From positions 1 through 64,000 of the forward strand of contig CALEHY010000008.1 in the NCBI GenBank assembly GCA_937876375.1: a DNA stretch of 64,000 nucleotides, given 5' to 3'. The first letter of the stretch is position 1; every line of letters starts with the position of its first letter. The translations under genes and the position numbers were made by a program. Below, in pieces: positions 49,998-59,797 of this stretch. The notes beneath the pieces were generated by a model. That model did not search any database. It had not been told where the DNA came from and was given only the letters and a program-made list of their open reading frames with translations. The stretch comes from an uncultured Clostridia bacterium (GTDB lineage Bacteria > Bacillota > Clostridia > Oscillospirales > Acutalibacteraceae).

Positions 49998-50756
49998 ATG
50001 ATATTAGCAATAGACGTTGGCAACACTAACATAGTTCTTGGCGTTATTGACGAGGAGCTAGCTTGTAGTGGCAGACTTGCTACAAATATATACGAAACTA
50101 ACGAAGAATATGCTATGAAAATTCACAGCTTTCTTCACCTAAACAATATTGAAAAAATCGATGGTGCGATTATATCAAGCGTTGTGCCAGCACTCGTCAA
50201 CACATTCAAAAAGGCTGTAAAAATGGCTTGTGGTGTTGATGCAATCGTTGTTGGCCCTGGTGTAAAAACCGGACTGAGCATAAAGATTGATGACCCAGCA
50301 CAGCTCGGTGCCGACCTTGTTGTTGGTGCTGTAGCAGCAAAGGCAAAATACCCTTGCCCTATCATCATATTTGACCTAGGCACAGCGACAACGGGCTCTG
50401 TCATCGACAAGAATGGTGACTTTATCGGTGTTGTTATCACCACCGGTGTCAAGACCTCGCTAAACGCTCTATCCAGTGGCACAGCACTTTTGCCACAGAT
50501 TGATATCTCTGCTCCAAAGCGTGTTATCGGCACAAACAGTGTCGACAGTATGAAGAGTGGCTGTATCATCGGCACAGCTGTTATGATGGATGGATTCGTT
50601 GAGCGATTTGAAGAGGAGCTTGGCGAAAAAGCAACTGTAGTCGTTACTGGTGGTCTTGGTGCTAGTATTGCGAAGAATTGTAAGCACGATATGATTATCG
50701 ACGACAACCTACTCATTGACGGACTAAAAATTATCTACGACAAGAACGCACAATAA
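49998..50756 (+). CDS. coaX: type III pantothenate kinase
   Basis: This 252-residue ASKHA-fold kinase starts ILAIDVGNTNIVLGV (phosphate 1 motif). It has GPGVKTGLSIKIDDPAQLGADLV and IIFDLGTATTGSVID with the catalytic Asp region, and VVTGGLGASIA near the end. It makes 4'-phosphopantothenate for CoA and is not feedback-inhibited by CoA in known members. GGGAG precedes the ATG. The giant glycosidase gene starts 10 bp after its stop. Confidence 0.95.
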   Translation: MILAIDVGNTNIVLGVIDEELACSGRLATNIYETNEEYAMKIHSFLHLNNIEKIDGAIISSVVPALVNTFKKAVKMACGVDAIVVGPGVKTGLSIKIDDPAQLGADLVVGAVAAKAKYPCPIIIFDLGTATTGSVIDKNGDFIGVVITTGVKTSLNALSSGTALLPQIDISAPKRVIGTNSVDSMKSGCIIGTAVMMDGFVERFEEELGEKATVVVTGGLGASIAKNCKHDMIIDDNLLIDGLKIIYDKNAQ

Positions 50757-50766
50757 GGTGAATATT

Positions 50767-53700
50767 ATGAAAAAGATACTATCTGTCTTTCTCAGCATTA
50801 CAATTATATTAAGTTGCCTAGTAGGTCTAACATTCGAGGCTAGTGCTGCAACTATTGTCGCTAATGGTAGCTGTGGCGCTAGTGGCTACTCTATGTCATG
50901 GAGCCTTGACTCTGATGGTACAATCACCATCTCTGGTAACAATCAGCGTATGGCAGATTTTACCACAAGGAACAGACCTGGCTGGTATAACCAACGAAAT
51001 AATATCAAAAGACTTGTACTAGAGAGTGGCGTAATCAATGTTGGTGCATATGCATTTGCTGACTGTAGCAATATGGAGAGCATCGATTTTGGCACTATCG
51101 ACACTATCGGCAACAACGCATTTGAAAACTGTAACAGCCTTACAAGAGTTGAGCTATCTGACAGATGCTCTTGGATTTGGGCAGCAGCATTCAAAAACTG
51201 CAAGGGTCTAGTTAGTGCTACTGTTATGGCTTGTAACAGCTATTCAAACAGTATTCCATCCGAAATGTTCAGTGGATGCTCTGCGCTCGTGACAGTCAAG
51301 CTAGGCGATAGCATAAACAGATTTGAGGCTAACAGCTTTAATGGCTGTAGTGCCCTAACCTCTATCATCACAGAAAGTGATAGCCTATCTATCGCTAACA
51401 ACAATGCTTTCAACAATGTTACAAAATCAAAATGCTATATCGTATCATCAAAGTCTGGTGCACAGAGCTTTGCTAATAGCAATGGATTTGCATACACTAA
51501 CGAATTTTCTGGCATATGCTCTGACAACACATACAGTAGTAACAAACTAATGTGGCACTACGACAAGGACACCGAGATATTGAGCTTTACTGGCTCTGGC
51601 GATATGACCTACTACGAAAATGGTAGTCAGCCTTGGTACAAATATCTATCTGTCACAAAGATGATCACCTTTGCTGATACTGATGGTAGGACCTCTACTA
51701 GCACTGGTGCATTCATGAACAACAAGATTATCGAAAGCGTTAATCTAAAAAACATTTACAGCATTGGCTGGGCTTGCTTCCAAAATTGTACAAATCTTGG
51801 TGGCAGAATCGCATTCGATAGCAATATTTCTGCTGTGTGGGGATATGCGTTCGAGAATTGCAAAAAAATTGACTCTATCACCTTTGACGCACCGAGTGAT
51901 GACCACGATTTGCAATTTAAGGTTGGTGCATTCAAGGGCTGTAGTGGCACTACATACTGGCTAAATATTCCAAATAACTGTAGCGTTATTGAGGACGAAG
52001 CATTCTTTGGCACTGGATTTAACTATGTTACTATCGACTCGGCTAATATCTCTATCGGCACTAACGCATTTGGCGATGGCAATGGTGGATATGCTCGATT
52101 CTTTGGTCCAGACGGTGTGAATACTGGCACAAGAGAATTTGTACAAAAGCACAAGACAGATTACAACTACAACTGGTACTACTACTGCAAGGAAAACCAC
52201 ACCTACACCAGCCAAACTATTTACCCAACCTGTACAGAGTTAGGATACGACCTGTACTATTGCAAATACTGTGACGCTGACAAGACAAAGTCGAATTATA
52301 CCAGCAATCTAGAGCATAAATATATCGTTACTAGAGCAGAAAACAACGAGTTTGTCTACTACTGTTCAAGGTGTCAAAAGAACAATATCCATATTCCTGC
52401 AATAGACGTTAGAAAGCTATTAAAAAATTCTATTAGCTCATCTGCAGGATACACAAGCTATATGCAAAACAACTACAATGCAAAGGTTGACGTAAACAAG
52501 GATGGCGTAATCAACGCAAAAGATTACCTACTCATCAGAGATACAGTAAAGAACGCAAATCTCACCAACAAGCAGACAGTTATTAATCCTGACATTAGCT
52601 ATCAAACCATGGACGGATTTGGTGCATCTGCTGCTTGGTGGAGCCAAACCGTTGGTGGATGGGAGAACGCTGATGATATCATCAAGCTACTATATGACGA
52701 AGATGATGGTATCGGTCTTGATATCTATCGATACAATCTGGGTGCTGGCTCTCGTGATACTAACGACACAACAATGTATATCGATGATGAGAGGACTAAT
52801 TGTTTCCTAATGGCTGATGGCACATACAACTGGGACAATGACCCAAATGCTATGAACGCCCTTGCTCTTGCAAGAAAGCATAATCCAAATCTAAAGGTTA
52901 CCTTGTTCAGCAATTCTGCACCAGTATATATGACCAACAATGGCCACGCATACGCTAACCCAGTGAATGACGATGGCACATACAACGCCAATATGAGCGA
53001 AGCAAACTATCAACGTTTCGCAACATTCGTTGCCACCTGTGCAGAACATTTCATCGACGAAGGATACAATGTTACAAAGGTGTCCCCTATCAACGAGCCA
53101 GAATGGTCATGGGCAGGCTGGCGCAATGGTGACGGTGGCGTGTCGATGAACCAAGAGGGCTGTAACTGGACCGATGACGAAGCACTTAAGTTCTTCAACA
53201 ACTATATGATACCTACCCTAAAGGCTAATGCAAAGCTAAATGGCAAGGTCGACGTTTCTGTATGGGAGTCCGGACAGATGGACCACTGGCAGTACTGGAA
53301 CGGTTTTTTGAACAAATGTTTCTCATCTAATTCTACATACCAAAATGCTAACGCAAACATTCGCTCATATGTCGACTCAATCGACACACATTCATACTGG
53401 GCAAACACCGACGCTAGACAAAATGTTGCAAACCAAATCAAAGGTTCCGACTTTGGTCAAAAGATACGCTGTACCGAGTACTGCCAGATGGGTACTGATG
53501 GTAGCTCTGGCGTATATGGTAGAATAAACAAGTTCGGTATGACCAATGGTATGGAGATAGAATATGCGCTAGCTATGGCTGATATCATTCACCAGGATTT
53601 GACTATTCTAAATGCTGTAGAATGGGATTGGTGGACAGCTGTTGGCAGAGGCATATACACCGACTCACTAGTATATGTCAACAATGCTAATCATTCTGAT

Positions 53701-55032
53701 ATCCAAGCATCGAAACGACTATACGCTCTTGGTAACTATTCAAAATTCATCGATGAGGGGGCAAAAAGAGTGCAAATCAGTACTGGCTCTGCATTTGGTG
53801 CAGACCTAAACACAGAGGAAACATTCTCTTGGTCTGATGACTGGGGTTCATACACCGACAAGAACAACTATATCGAGCAATCTGCATTCGTTAACCCTGA
53901 TGGTGACACTGTAGTCGTTTATGTCAACAATTCTGACACTAACGAGTTTACCACATTTGACGCAAAGACATATGCCAAGTTTGAAACATATGTTACTGAT
54001 AAAAGTCGTGATTTGGAGCTTAACCAGTCTGGATTTGTTGGTGACGAGGCTATCGTTATCCCATCAAAATCAGTCACTACAGTAGTGCTACACGATGGCA
54101 CTACTCCAGCAAAATCTGCTGACGGAGCATATCTGTTCACATATTTCGTTGGTAATGGTGTTGAGGAGCAGAGAGTTAGATTTGCTGTCAGCGATGATGG
54201 TTACAATTTCACCCCACTCAACAGCAATGCTCCTATCATCTCACAGACAAAGGGCACACTCTCCTGTCGTGACCCATATATCTTCAAGGGTGAGGACGGA
54301 TACTACTACCTAATCGCTACTGATATGGACGCATCTACAAATCAGTGGTGGGGCAACAGCAAATCGATGGTTATTTGGCGTTCAAGAGATTTGATTAACT
54401 GGACTGACGAAACAATCATCGATATGACAAAGATACTACCGGACAATGATATCAATCGTTGCTGGGCACCACAGGTTATTTGGGACAGTGACAAGGGCGA
54501 ATATATGGTATATTTCTCACTTGCTGCTTGGCCATATACTGGCAACGGAACATATCTGTACTACTGCTACACTGATGATTTGCTAGACCAGAGCAAGTAC
54601 ACAACCCCAGAGCTACTGTACAAGCCAAAGGATGGTGGTGCATCAATCGATGGAGATATTATCTACGATGCAAAGAACAAGCTCTACTACCTATACTACA
54701 AGGATGAGACAAAGGCTACTATCTGCTATGTCACCTCAAAGAGCCTAACTGGTCCATATCGTGACTACGCTAATCCACAAAAGGCTGTAAGGTCAGACGT
54801 TGGACTAGAGGGTTGCAACAGCCATTTCATCACTGGCACAGACACATTAGTTATGCTTGCTGATGCATATGGTGACGGATATTTCGTAGTTAATCAGTCG
54901 AATGATTTTCAGCATTTCAACACGCTAAAACCAGCTGACTACACCATCAACAACTGTTCACCACGACACGGCTCTGTAGTGGCAATCTCCAAGGCAGAGA
55001 AAAGTGCACTGGTAAGCAGATTTGGATATTAA
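50767..55032 (+). CDS. secreted LRR - dockerin - GH30 - GH43 multidomain glycoside hydrolase
   Basis: The product has 1421 residues. Signal peptide about 1-27. BspA-type leucine-rich region about 30-460. A Cys-rich module (CxxC pairs) about 475-545. An internal dockerin-like repeat has DVNKDGVINAKDY (about 574-586). The GH30-like barrel starts at MDGFGASAAWW (about 607), with acid/base Glu about 777 in NEPEWSW and nucleophile Glu about 904 in CTEYCQMG. The GH43-like beta-propeller is about 1115-1415, with CRDPYIF (Asp about 1169) and APQVIWD. The pairing suggests attack on branched plant polysaccharide such as arabinogalactan or xylan; the substrate is unproven. ATG 50767 has AAGGTG upstream. 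Confidence 0.85.
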   Translation: MKKILSVFLSITIILSCLVGLTFEASAATIVANGSCGASGYSMSWSLDSDGTITISGNNQRMADFTTRNRPGWYNQRNNIKRLVLESGVINVGAYAFADCSNMESIDFGTIDTIGNNAFENCNSLTRVELSDRCSWIWAAAFKNCKGLVSATVMACNSYSNSIPSEMFSGCSALVTVKLGDSINRFEANSFNGCSALTSIITESDSLSIANNNAFNNVTKSKCYIVSSKSGAQSFANSNGFAYTNEFSGICSDNTYSSNKLMWHYDKDTEILSFTGSGDMTYYENGSQPWYKYLSVTKMITFADTDGRTSTSTGAFMNNKIIESVNLKNIYSIGWACFQNCTNLGGRIAFDSNISAVWGYAFENCKKIDSITFDAPSDDHDLQFKVGAFKGCSGTTYWLNIPNNCSVIEDEAFFGTGFNYVTIDSANISIGTNAFGDGNGGYARFFGPDGVNTGTREFVQKHKTDYNYNWYYYCKENHTYTSQTIYPTCTELGYDLYYCKYCDADKTKSNYTSNLEHKYIVTRAENNEFVYYCSRCQKNNIHIPAIDVRKLLKNSISSSAGYTSYMQNNYNAKVDVNKDGVINAKDYLLIRDTVKNANLTNKQTVINPDISYQTMDGFGASAAWWSQTVGGWENADDIIKLLYDEDDGIGLDIYRYNLGAGSRDTNDTTMYIDDERTNCFLMADGTYNWDNDPNAMNALALARKHNPNLKVTLFSNSAPVYMTNNGHAYANPVNDDGTYNANMSEANYQRFATFVATCAEHFIDEGYNVTKVSPINEPEWSWAGWRNGDGGVSMNQEGCNWTDDEALKFFNNYMIPTLKANAKLNGKVDVSVWESGQMDHWQYWNGFLNKCFSSNSTYQNANANIRSYVDSIDTHSYWANTDARQNVANQIKGSDFGQKIRCTEYCQMGTDGSSGVYGRINKFGMTNGMEIEYALAMADIIHQDLTILNAVEWDWWTAVGRGIYTDSLVYVNNANHSDIQASKRLYALGNYSKFIDEGAKRVQISTGSAFGADLNTEETFSWSDDWGSYTDKNNYIEQSAFVNPDGDTVVVYVNNSDTNEFTTFDAKTYAKFETYVTDKSRDLELNQSGFVGDEAIVIPSKSVTTVVLHDGTTPAKSADGAYLFTYFVGNGVEEQRVRFAVSDDGYNFTPLNSNAPIISQTKGTLSCRDPYIFKGEDGYYYLIATDMDASTNQWWGNSKSMVIWRSRDLINWTDETIIDMTKILPDNDINRCWAPQVIWDSDKGEYMVYFSLAAWPYTGNGTYLYYCYTDDLLDQSKYTTPELLYKPKDGGASIDGDIIYDAKNKLYYLYYKDETKATICYVTSKSLTGPYRDYANPQKAVRSDVGLEGCNSHFITGTDTLVMLADAYGDGYFVVNQSNDFQHFNTLKPADYTINNCSPRHGSVVAISKAEKSALVSRFGY

Positions 55033-55120
55033 ATATATTATTAAGGGACGACTCAATGGGTGTCCTGCATAAAGAGGTATAGCTCCAATAATGTACCTTT
55101 TTGATTAATATGTCGTTAAA

Positions 55121-55152
55121 AATAACCAGTAGGCGTCAGCCTACTGGTTATT
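55121..55152. terminator. terminator between the glycosidase and GNAT genes
   Basis: AATAACCAGTAGGC (55121-55134) pairs with GCCTACTGGTTATT (55139-55152), with TTAT after. Upstream, the 3' UTR has a further weak hairpin with AGGTA...TACCTTTTT (55075-55103). Confidence 0.75.
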
Positions 55153-55196
55153 TTATGCTAAATCTTAATGAAAAAATTTACTATTATTAGAGTGCC

Positions 55197-55964
55197 TTAC
55201 TTTTGCATATTTCTTACATATCTCTTTGGCGTTCTGCCATTTTTACGAAACTGTCTGCGCATATCATCGACAATCTCTGGTGGCTGGTCCTTGATATATC
55301 GATAGAACTCCATATTCCACCTCTTGCGAAGCTCCTTGTTAGCGACCTCATTACAAATCTCATAATGCTTCATCAAGGTCAAAAGAGCATTCTTCTCGAA
55401 CTTTGTCTTTATCTCGTCCTTGGTATAAGGCTGTTCGCCACACCACTTGATAAATCTAACAGCATAGTGGTCCTGTGCCTTAAACATTCTAACCTTGTTA
55501 AATCCCTTTTTCTCATAAAGGCGAATAACAGCGACATTCTTCTCTGGAGTAGAGAGCACCACTGGCAACCCCTTGCCAAATGCATATTCTGTGCCCTTGT
55601 CGAGCAAATCGCCACCAAGACCAAGCTTTTGATATTTTGGCAAAACTCCAAAATGGCATATCTCGATAGCATCACCAGTATAGTACCATCTTTCTTCGTG
55701 CTTTGGTTTTACGGATATAGTGCCGATTATCTTTCTACCATAGCGAACAACAAAAGTCTTGCCACCATCGTTCTGCAGGTCAATCAACTTGTCCTTAAAG
55801 TCATCAAAATGGCTAAAATGAAAATCATATTTCTCCATTCCAAAGCTATATGCCTGCTTCAAAACAGAATTTATCTCATCAATATCCTTTTCACTAGCCA
55901 CGCCAAAACGAATGAACAGCACACGCTGTATCTTGCGTATCAACCTTTTTAATCTTTTGAGCAT
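55197..55964 (-). CDS. GNAT-family N-acetyltransferase
   Basis: This 255-residue protein has a basic N-terminus followed by a GNAT fold (about 20-165). The acetyl-CoA loop is PKYQKLGLGGDLLDKG (about 113-128, the QxxGxG/A pattern), and NVAVIRLYEKKGF is the classic motif B. The C-terminal 90 residues are helical and unassigned. The acceptor is unknown. A similarly long open frame lies on the opposite strand but has no motifs, so the minus frame is the gene. Confidence 0.88.
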   Translation of the reverse strand: MLKRLKRLIRKIQRVLFIRFGVASEKDIDEINSVLKQAYSFGMEKYDFHFSHFDDFKDKLIDLQNDGGKTFVVRYGRKIIGTISVKPKHEERWYYTGDAIEICHFGVLPKYQKLGLGGDLLDKGTEYAFGKGLPVVLSTPEKNVAVIRLYEKKGFNKVRMFKAQDHYAVRFIKWCGEQPYTKDEIKTKFEKNALLTLMKHYEICNEVANKELRKRWNMEFYRYIKDQPPEIVDDMRRQFRKNGRTPKRYVRNMQK

Positions 55965-56052
55965 ACAATCTCTCCCAAAATAATTATACCATTATTATAT
56001 ACACATTTTGACATTTAGTCAAACAAATAGATTTGACAAAATAACACAAAAA

Positions 56053-56076
56053 AGCACCCTGCAAAAGCAAGGTGCT
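56053..56076 (-). terminator. terminator of the CdaR-type gene
   Basis: AGCACCCTGC (56053-56062) pairs with GCAAGGTGCT (56067-56076); on the minus strand TTTTTTGTG follows. Confidence 0.85.
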
Positions 56077-56082
56077 ATAGTA

Positions 56083-57168
56083 TTAGTATTTAATTGGTGT
56101 TGAATCAAGATACTTGTTAACCATGAGTGCTACCTTAAATACAATAGCGTCATCAAATTCTCTCAAATCAAGACCAGTAAGCTTCTTAATCTTTTCTAGA
56201 CGATAAACAAGTGTGTTTCTGTGAACGAACAGCTTACGAGAGGTCTCGGACACATTAAGATTGTTCTCAAAGAATCTCTGGATAGTGAACAATGTCTCTT
56301 GGTCAAGGCTCTCGATACTACCCTTCTTAAACACCTCACGAAGAAACATTTCGCATAATGTTGTAGGTAGCTGATAGATAAGACGAGCGATACCAAGATT
56401 GTCATAGCTAACGATAGAAAGCTCTGTATCGAACACCTTGCTAACCTCTAGAGCAACCTGTGCCTCCTTGAATGAACGAGCAAGCTCCTTGATACCAGTT
56501 ACACAAGCACCGATACCAACCATTGCTGTACAGTAGAACTCTGTGGACAATGTGTCACAAATTGACTGTGCAAGCTTCTCCAAATCCTTGCTGTCAACAT
56601 TAGGTCTAACCTCTTTGATAAGAGCAATATCGTTCTCATTAATATTGATAACGAAATCCTTTGTCTTGTCAGGGAAGAAGTTTTGAATAACATCGAACAC
56701 AGAGATATCAGTAGTCTTTGTGATACGGATAAGGAATACTACTCTGCTAGCGTCGTTGTTAAAGCGAAGCTCACGAGATTTGATATAAATATCGCCAGGA
56801 AGAATATTATCCAAGATAACATTCTTAACGAAATTTGAGCGATCAAATTTCTCATCATTATTCTTTTTAATCTGGTCAAGTGCAACAGCAATGATACCAG
56901 CATAGTGACGGCTCATCTCGTCAGTGCCATCAACGAACACTGCGTACTCTGGATGAACACTGTCGCCAAACGCCTTGTATGTGCAAGAGTCAACACAAAT
57001 CTGTGGACCATTGAACACTCCAGCAGCGATAACACCCTTGCGGATTTCGCCAATCATACCTAGCTCACTACAGCTAATAACAGATCCACTCTCATCAACG
57101 ACACCAATAGTTCTGTCAGTAGCTTCACGCATCTGGTTAATAATACCTTGGAACAATCTATTAGGCAT
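56083..57168 (-). CDS. CdaR/PucR-type transcriptional regulator
   Basis: The product has 361 residues. The N-terminal putative sugar-diacid recognition domain (about 1-130) has MREATDRTIGVVDESGSVI. A middle GGDEF-like region (about 150-260) has no active motif. The C-terminal HTH_30 (about 290-355) has IESLDQETLFTIQRFFENNLNVSETSRKL with the hallmark FVHRNTLVYRLEKIKKLTGLD. It resembles CdaR, which activates carbon-source genes, but no catabolic genes are adjacent. ATG 57168 has GGGAGGA upstream. A palindromic operator overlaps its promoter, suggesting autoregulation. Confidence 0.88.
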   Translation of the reverse strand: MPNRLFQGIINQMREATDRTIGVVDESGSVISCSELGMIGEIRKGVIAAGVFNGPQICVDSCTYKAFGDSVHPEYAVFVDGTDEMSRHYAGIIAVALDQIKKNNDEKFDRSNFVKNVILDNILPGDIYIKSRELRFNNDASRVVFLIRITKTTDISVFDVIQNFFPDKTKDFVININENDIALIKEVRPNVDSKDLEKLAQSICDTLSTEFYCTAMVGIGACVTGIKELARSFKEAQVALEVSKVFDTELSIVSYDNLGIARLIYQLPTTLCEMFLREVFKKGSIESLDQETLFTIQRFFENNLNVSETSRKLFVHRNTLVYRLEKIKKLTGLDLREFDDAIVFKVALMVNKYLDSTPIKY

Positions 57169-57201
57169 AAATATCCTCCCAACATAGTCTGTATTTGTAC
57201 A

Positions 57202-57272
57202 GTGCACAAATGTGCACAAAAAAACAATAGAACGATTGTATATATTATACAATCGTTCTTGTTATTTTGCAA
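57202..57272 (-). promoter_or_regulatory. promoter with overlapping palindromic operator
   Basis: On the minus strand, TTGCAA (57272-57267) and TATAAT (57249-57244) are 17 bp apart. The -10 lies within a perfect palindrome, AGAACGATTGTATA (57229-57242) against TATACAATCGTTCT (57246-57259). A second palindrome, GTGCACA-aa-TGTGCAC (57202-57217), lies downstream of the start. Both are candidate regulator sites. The first could also fold as a hairpin followed by seven T. Confidence 0.6.
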
Positions 57273-57376
57273 CCTTTTTAACAAAAATATTTAAAAAACT
57301 TGTGCTTTTTGCATAACAATGACCAAAAACACCAACATATTGTGTAGCCATTATCAGCCAAACACAAGACAAAATG

Positions 57377-58078
57377 TTACATTTTTATCATTTTGACCTC
57401 ATTATCGGTCAAATATCGACATTCGCCCAGTGCCAAATCATCATCAAGTCGCACCTTGCCCATCGCTGTTCTGTGCAATTCAACGACTGTTATACCGTGT
57501 TTTTTGAACATACGCTTGACCTGATGATAGAGCCCTTGTCGTAGCACAACCCTAGCGACAGTCCTATCGTCATTCACTGGTTCAACAATGGCAGAAAGCA
57601 GTCTTTCATCACCAAGTGTCATACCTGATGAAAAGTCAGCCACAACCTCATCGCCAAATGGCTTGTCCAATGTGGCGATATATTCCTTATCAACATGCTT
57701 TGATGGGGAGAGAATACTGTGTGCATATTCGCCATCATCAGTGATTAGCACAAACCCTGTCGTATCCTTATCCAACCTGCCAGCTGGAAACAGGCCACGT
57801 CTCTTCATCTCATCTGGCAGAATATCGACAACAGTTGTGTCACCCCTACCCTCACTGGCAGATACAACACCCTTTGGCTTGTTCATCATAATGTAGACAA
57901 ACTTGTTGTTCGATATTTGCTTGCCTTCAACAGTAATAGTGTCCGTATCGGCACATTTTGTATCAGCAGATTTTGCGACAGAGCCATTCAGCTCCACAAC
58001 GCCAGAACGGACAAGCTGTTTCGCCATCGAACGAGTGATATTCAGTTCTCTAGATAATATCTTATCAAGTCTTTCCAT
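57377..58078 (-). CDS. RsuA/RluB-family pseudouridine synthase
   Basis: The product has 233 residues. The N-terminal S4 domain has RLDKILSRELNITRSMAKQLVRSG. The catalytic domain has the Asp in AGRLDKDTTGFVL (about 100-112) and the family blocks MMNKPKGVVSA and LRQGLYHQVKRMF. It converts a specific uridine in 16S or 23S rRNA to pseudouridine. Length fits RsuA-type 16S enzymes. It overlaps the DUF4830 gene by 14 bp, in the hflX operon. Confidence 0.92.
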   Translation of the reverse strand: MERLDKILSRELNITRSMAKQLVRSGVVELNGSVAKSADTKCADTDTITVEGKQISNNKFVYIMMNKPKGVVSASEGRGDTTVVDILPDEMKRRGLFPAGRLDKDTTGFVLITDDGEYAHSILSPSKHVDKEYIATLDKPFGDEVVADFSSGMTLGDERLLSAIVEPVNDDRTVARVVLRQGLYHQVKRMFKKHGITVVELHRTAMGKVRLDDDLALGECRYLTDNEVKMIKM

Positions 58079-58529
58079 CCTTTAGTCCTACCAAAAATCC
58101 GTTATCAGCCGAGGTGTCGCACAAATCAGCACCTATCAGCACACCATTGTCAACAATCAAGTCGACAATAACACTATCCTTGTCACCATAGTCCACAATA
58201 TTATATGTATATATGGTGACCTCCTTGCCCTTGTAATTAGCAAGATCAAAGCCCTGCTTTAGCTGTATCTCATTGTACTGGGTATATACGTCATTGAACT
58301 CGGATGGAATAGTAACATTTTTCGAGGTTTCCGTTCCATCAGTAGAATATCCAGCAGATTTGATATAGCCTATCCTCTTTTGAGAGGTGGAGCAATCGAT
58401 AGTCGCCATTGCTGGCTTTGCACCATTGTGATTGCCGATAAATGTTATCAAAATCACCACAGCACCAGTAAGTGCCAGTATAACACCAAATATCTTTTTT
58501 GGGCTAGCCTTTATAGTAAGCATTCGCAT
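58065..58529 (-). CDS. DUF4830 membrane-anchored protein
   Basis: This 154-residue protein has one N-terminal membrane helix (about 11-31). An extracytoplasmic domain contains KRIGYIKSAGY, IPSEFNDVYTQYNEIQLKQGFDL and YKGKEVTIYTYNI, followed by DLIVDNGVLIGADLCD. This order matches DUF4830 proteins of Clostridia as I remember them. Function is unknown. It lies between hflX and the pseudouridine synthase gene, overlapping the latter, so it is probably co-transcribed. Confidence 0.75.
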   Translation of the reverse strand: MRMLTIKASPKKIFGVILALTGAVVILITFIGNHNGAKPAMATIDCSTSQKRIGYIKSAGYSTDGTETSKNVTIPSEFNDVYTQYNEIQLKQGFDLANYKGKEVTIYTYNIVDYGDKDSVIVDLIVDNGVLIGADLCDTSADNGFLVGLKDGKT

Positions 58530-58565
58530 AGTATCACCAATTAATACTATGCGGCAAAAATCATT

Positions 58566-59795
58566 TTATACCACGAAATCAGCCAATTTGCTAATATCAG
58601 CAATATCGACAGTTACGTCGATATAAAGTCCATTATCACGATACTCCTCAAAATGAACATTGCCATCGTGCGCAATAGCAGAGGCACCCATCTTGTCAAA
58701 TGGGATAAGGAGCTGTAGCCTCTTTTTATCATTTGGTAGTGCCCTTTCGATAGCTAGGAGCAAATCGTCCACTCCCTCACCAGTAAGAGCACTAATTCTA
58801 ACACTGTTGTCGAAAAAATCAAAGTCCAAATCATCAGCACGATCACATTTGTTAAGCACATTGATGATAGGCTTTCCACCACAGCCAAGGCTGTCCAAAA
58901 GGTCAACAGTCACCTTAATATGCTCTGCACACTCATCACTACTAGCGTCGCAAACATTGAGTATCACGTCTGCCCATACAGCCTCCTCAAGTGTCGACCT
59001 AAATGCGTCAACAAGCTGATGAGGTAATCGTCTAACAAGTCCAACCGTATCGACTAGCATAATCTGTTCGCCATTAGGTAGTGTCAGCTTGCGTGCTGTT
59101 GGGTCAAGAGTGGCAAAAAGCTTGTCCTCCTGTAGCACGCCAGCATTAGTTAATCTGTTCATCAAGGTTGATTTGCCAGCATTAGTGTAACCGACAATAG
59201 CAACACAGATAGCGCCATTTTTCTTGCGACGCTCATGCATCGCTGTCCTGCGCTTCTCGACCTTATCAAGCTCTTGACGAAGGCTTTGAATACGAGAACG
59301 GATATGACGCTTGTCCGTCTCTAGCTTCGTCTCACCAGGACCACGAGTACCGATACCACCACCAAGACGAGATAAACTAACACCCTTGCCACTAAGCCTT
59401 GGGAGCGAATACTTTAGCTGTGCTAGCTCAACTTGGAGCTTGCCCTCACTGGACCTTGCTCTAGCAGCAAAAATATCAAGTATTAGCGTTGTCCTGTCGA
59501 TAACTCTAGTATCGGTAATATCCTCGATATTCCTAACCTGCACTGGTGACAGTTCACCATCAGAAATAATCAAATCAATATCATTACTATGACAAAAATC
59601 GCTGATTTCTGCTAGCATACCTTTGCCAAGATATGTGCCTGCCTCTGGTGATGGTCGTTTCTGTATAACAGTGCCAACGACCTGTGCACCACCAGTTTTT
59701 GCAAGTTCCTCTAGCTCTGCCATTGACACCTCGGCATCATAATCGCCACAGTCGAGTGCTATCAAAAATGCTCGTTCTAATCTTTCTTCTGTCAT
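58566..59795 (-). CDS. hflX: HflX GTPase (ribosome-splitting)
   Basis: The product has 409 residues. The N-terminal HflX domain contains GTVIQKRPSPEAGTYLGKG and the sequence LSRLGGGIGTRGPGETKLE. A helical linker follows, with MHERRKKNG. The G domain has VGYTNAGKSTLMNRL (P-loop, about 200), TLDPTARKL, DTVGLVRRLP and NKCDRAD. It dissociates stalled or hibernating ribosomes in known cases. It starts 2 bp after the PBP gene stop, in the same minus-strand operon. Confidence 0.95.
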   Translation of the reverse strand: MTEERLERAFLIALDCGDYDAEVSMAELEELAKTGGAQVVGTVIQKRPSPEAGTYLGKGMLAEISDFCHSNDIDLIISDGELSPVQVRNIEDITDTRVIDRTTLILDIFAARARSSEGKLQVELAQLKYSLPRLSGKGVSLSRLGGGIGTRGPGETKLETDKRHIRSRIQSLRQELDKVEKRRTAMHERRKKNGAICVAIVGYTNAGKSTLMNRLTNAGVLQEDKLFATLDPTARKLTLPNGEQIMLVDTVGLVRRLPHQLVDAFRSTLEEAVWADVILNVCDASSDECAEHIKVTVDLLDSLGCGGKPIINVLNKCDRADDLDFDFFDNSVRISALTGEGVDDLLLAIERALPNDKKRLQLLIPFDKMGASAIAHDGNVHFEEYRDNGLYIDVTVDIADISKLADFVV

Positions 59796-59797
59796 AT

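Noticed and set aside
55203..55952. 249-codon plus-strand frame
   Set aside because: It is a mirror of the GNAT gene, which has clear acetyl-CoA motifs and a terminator on its side.
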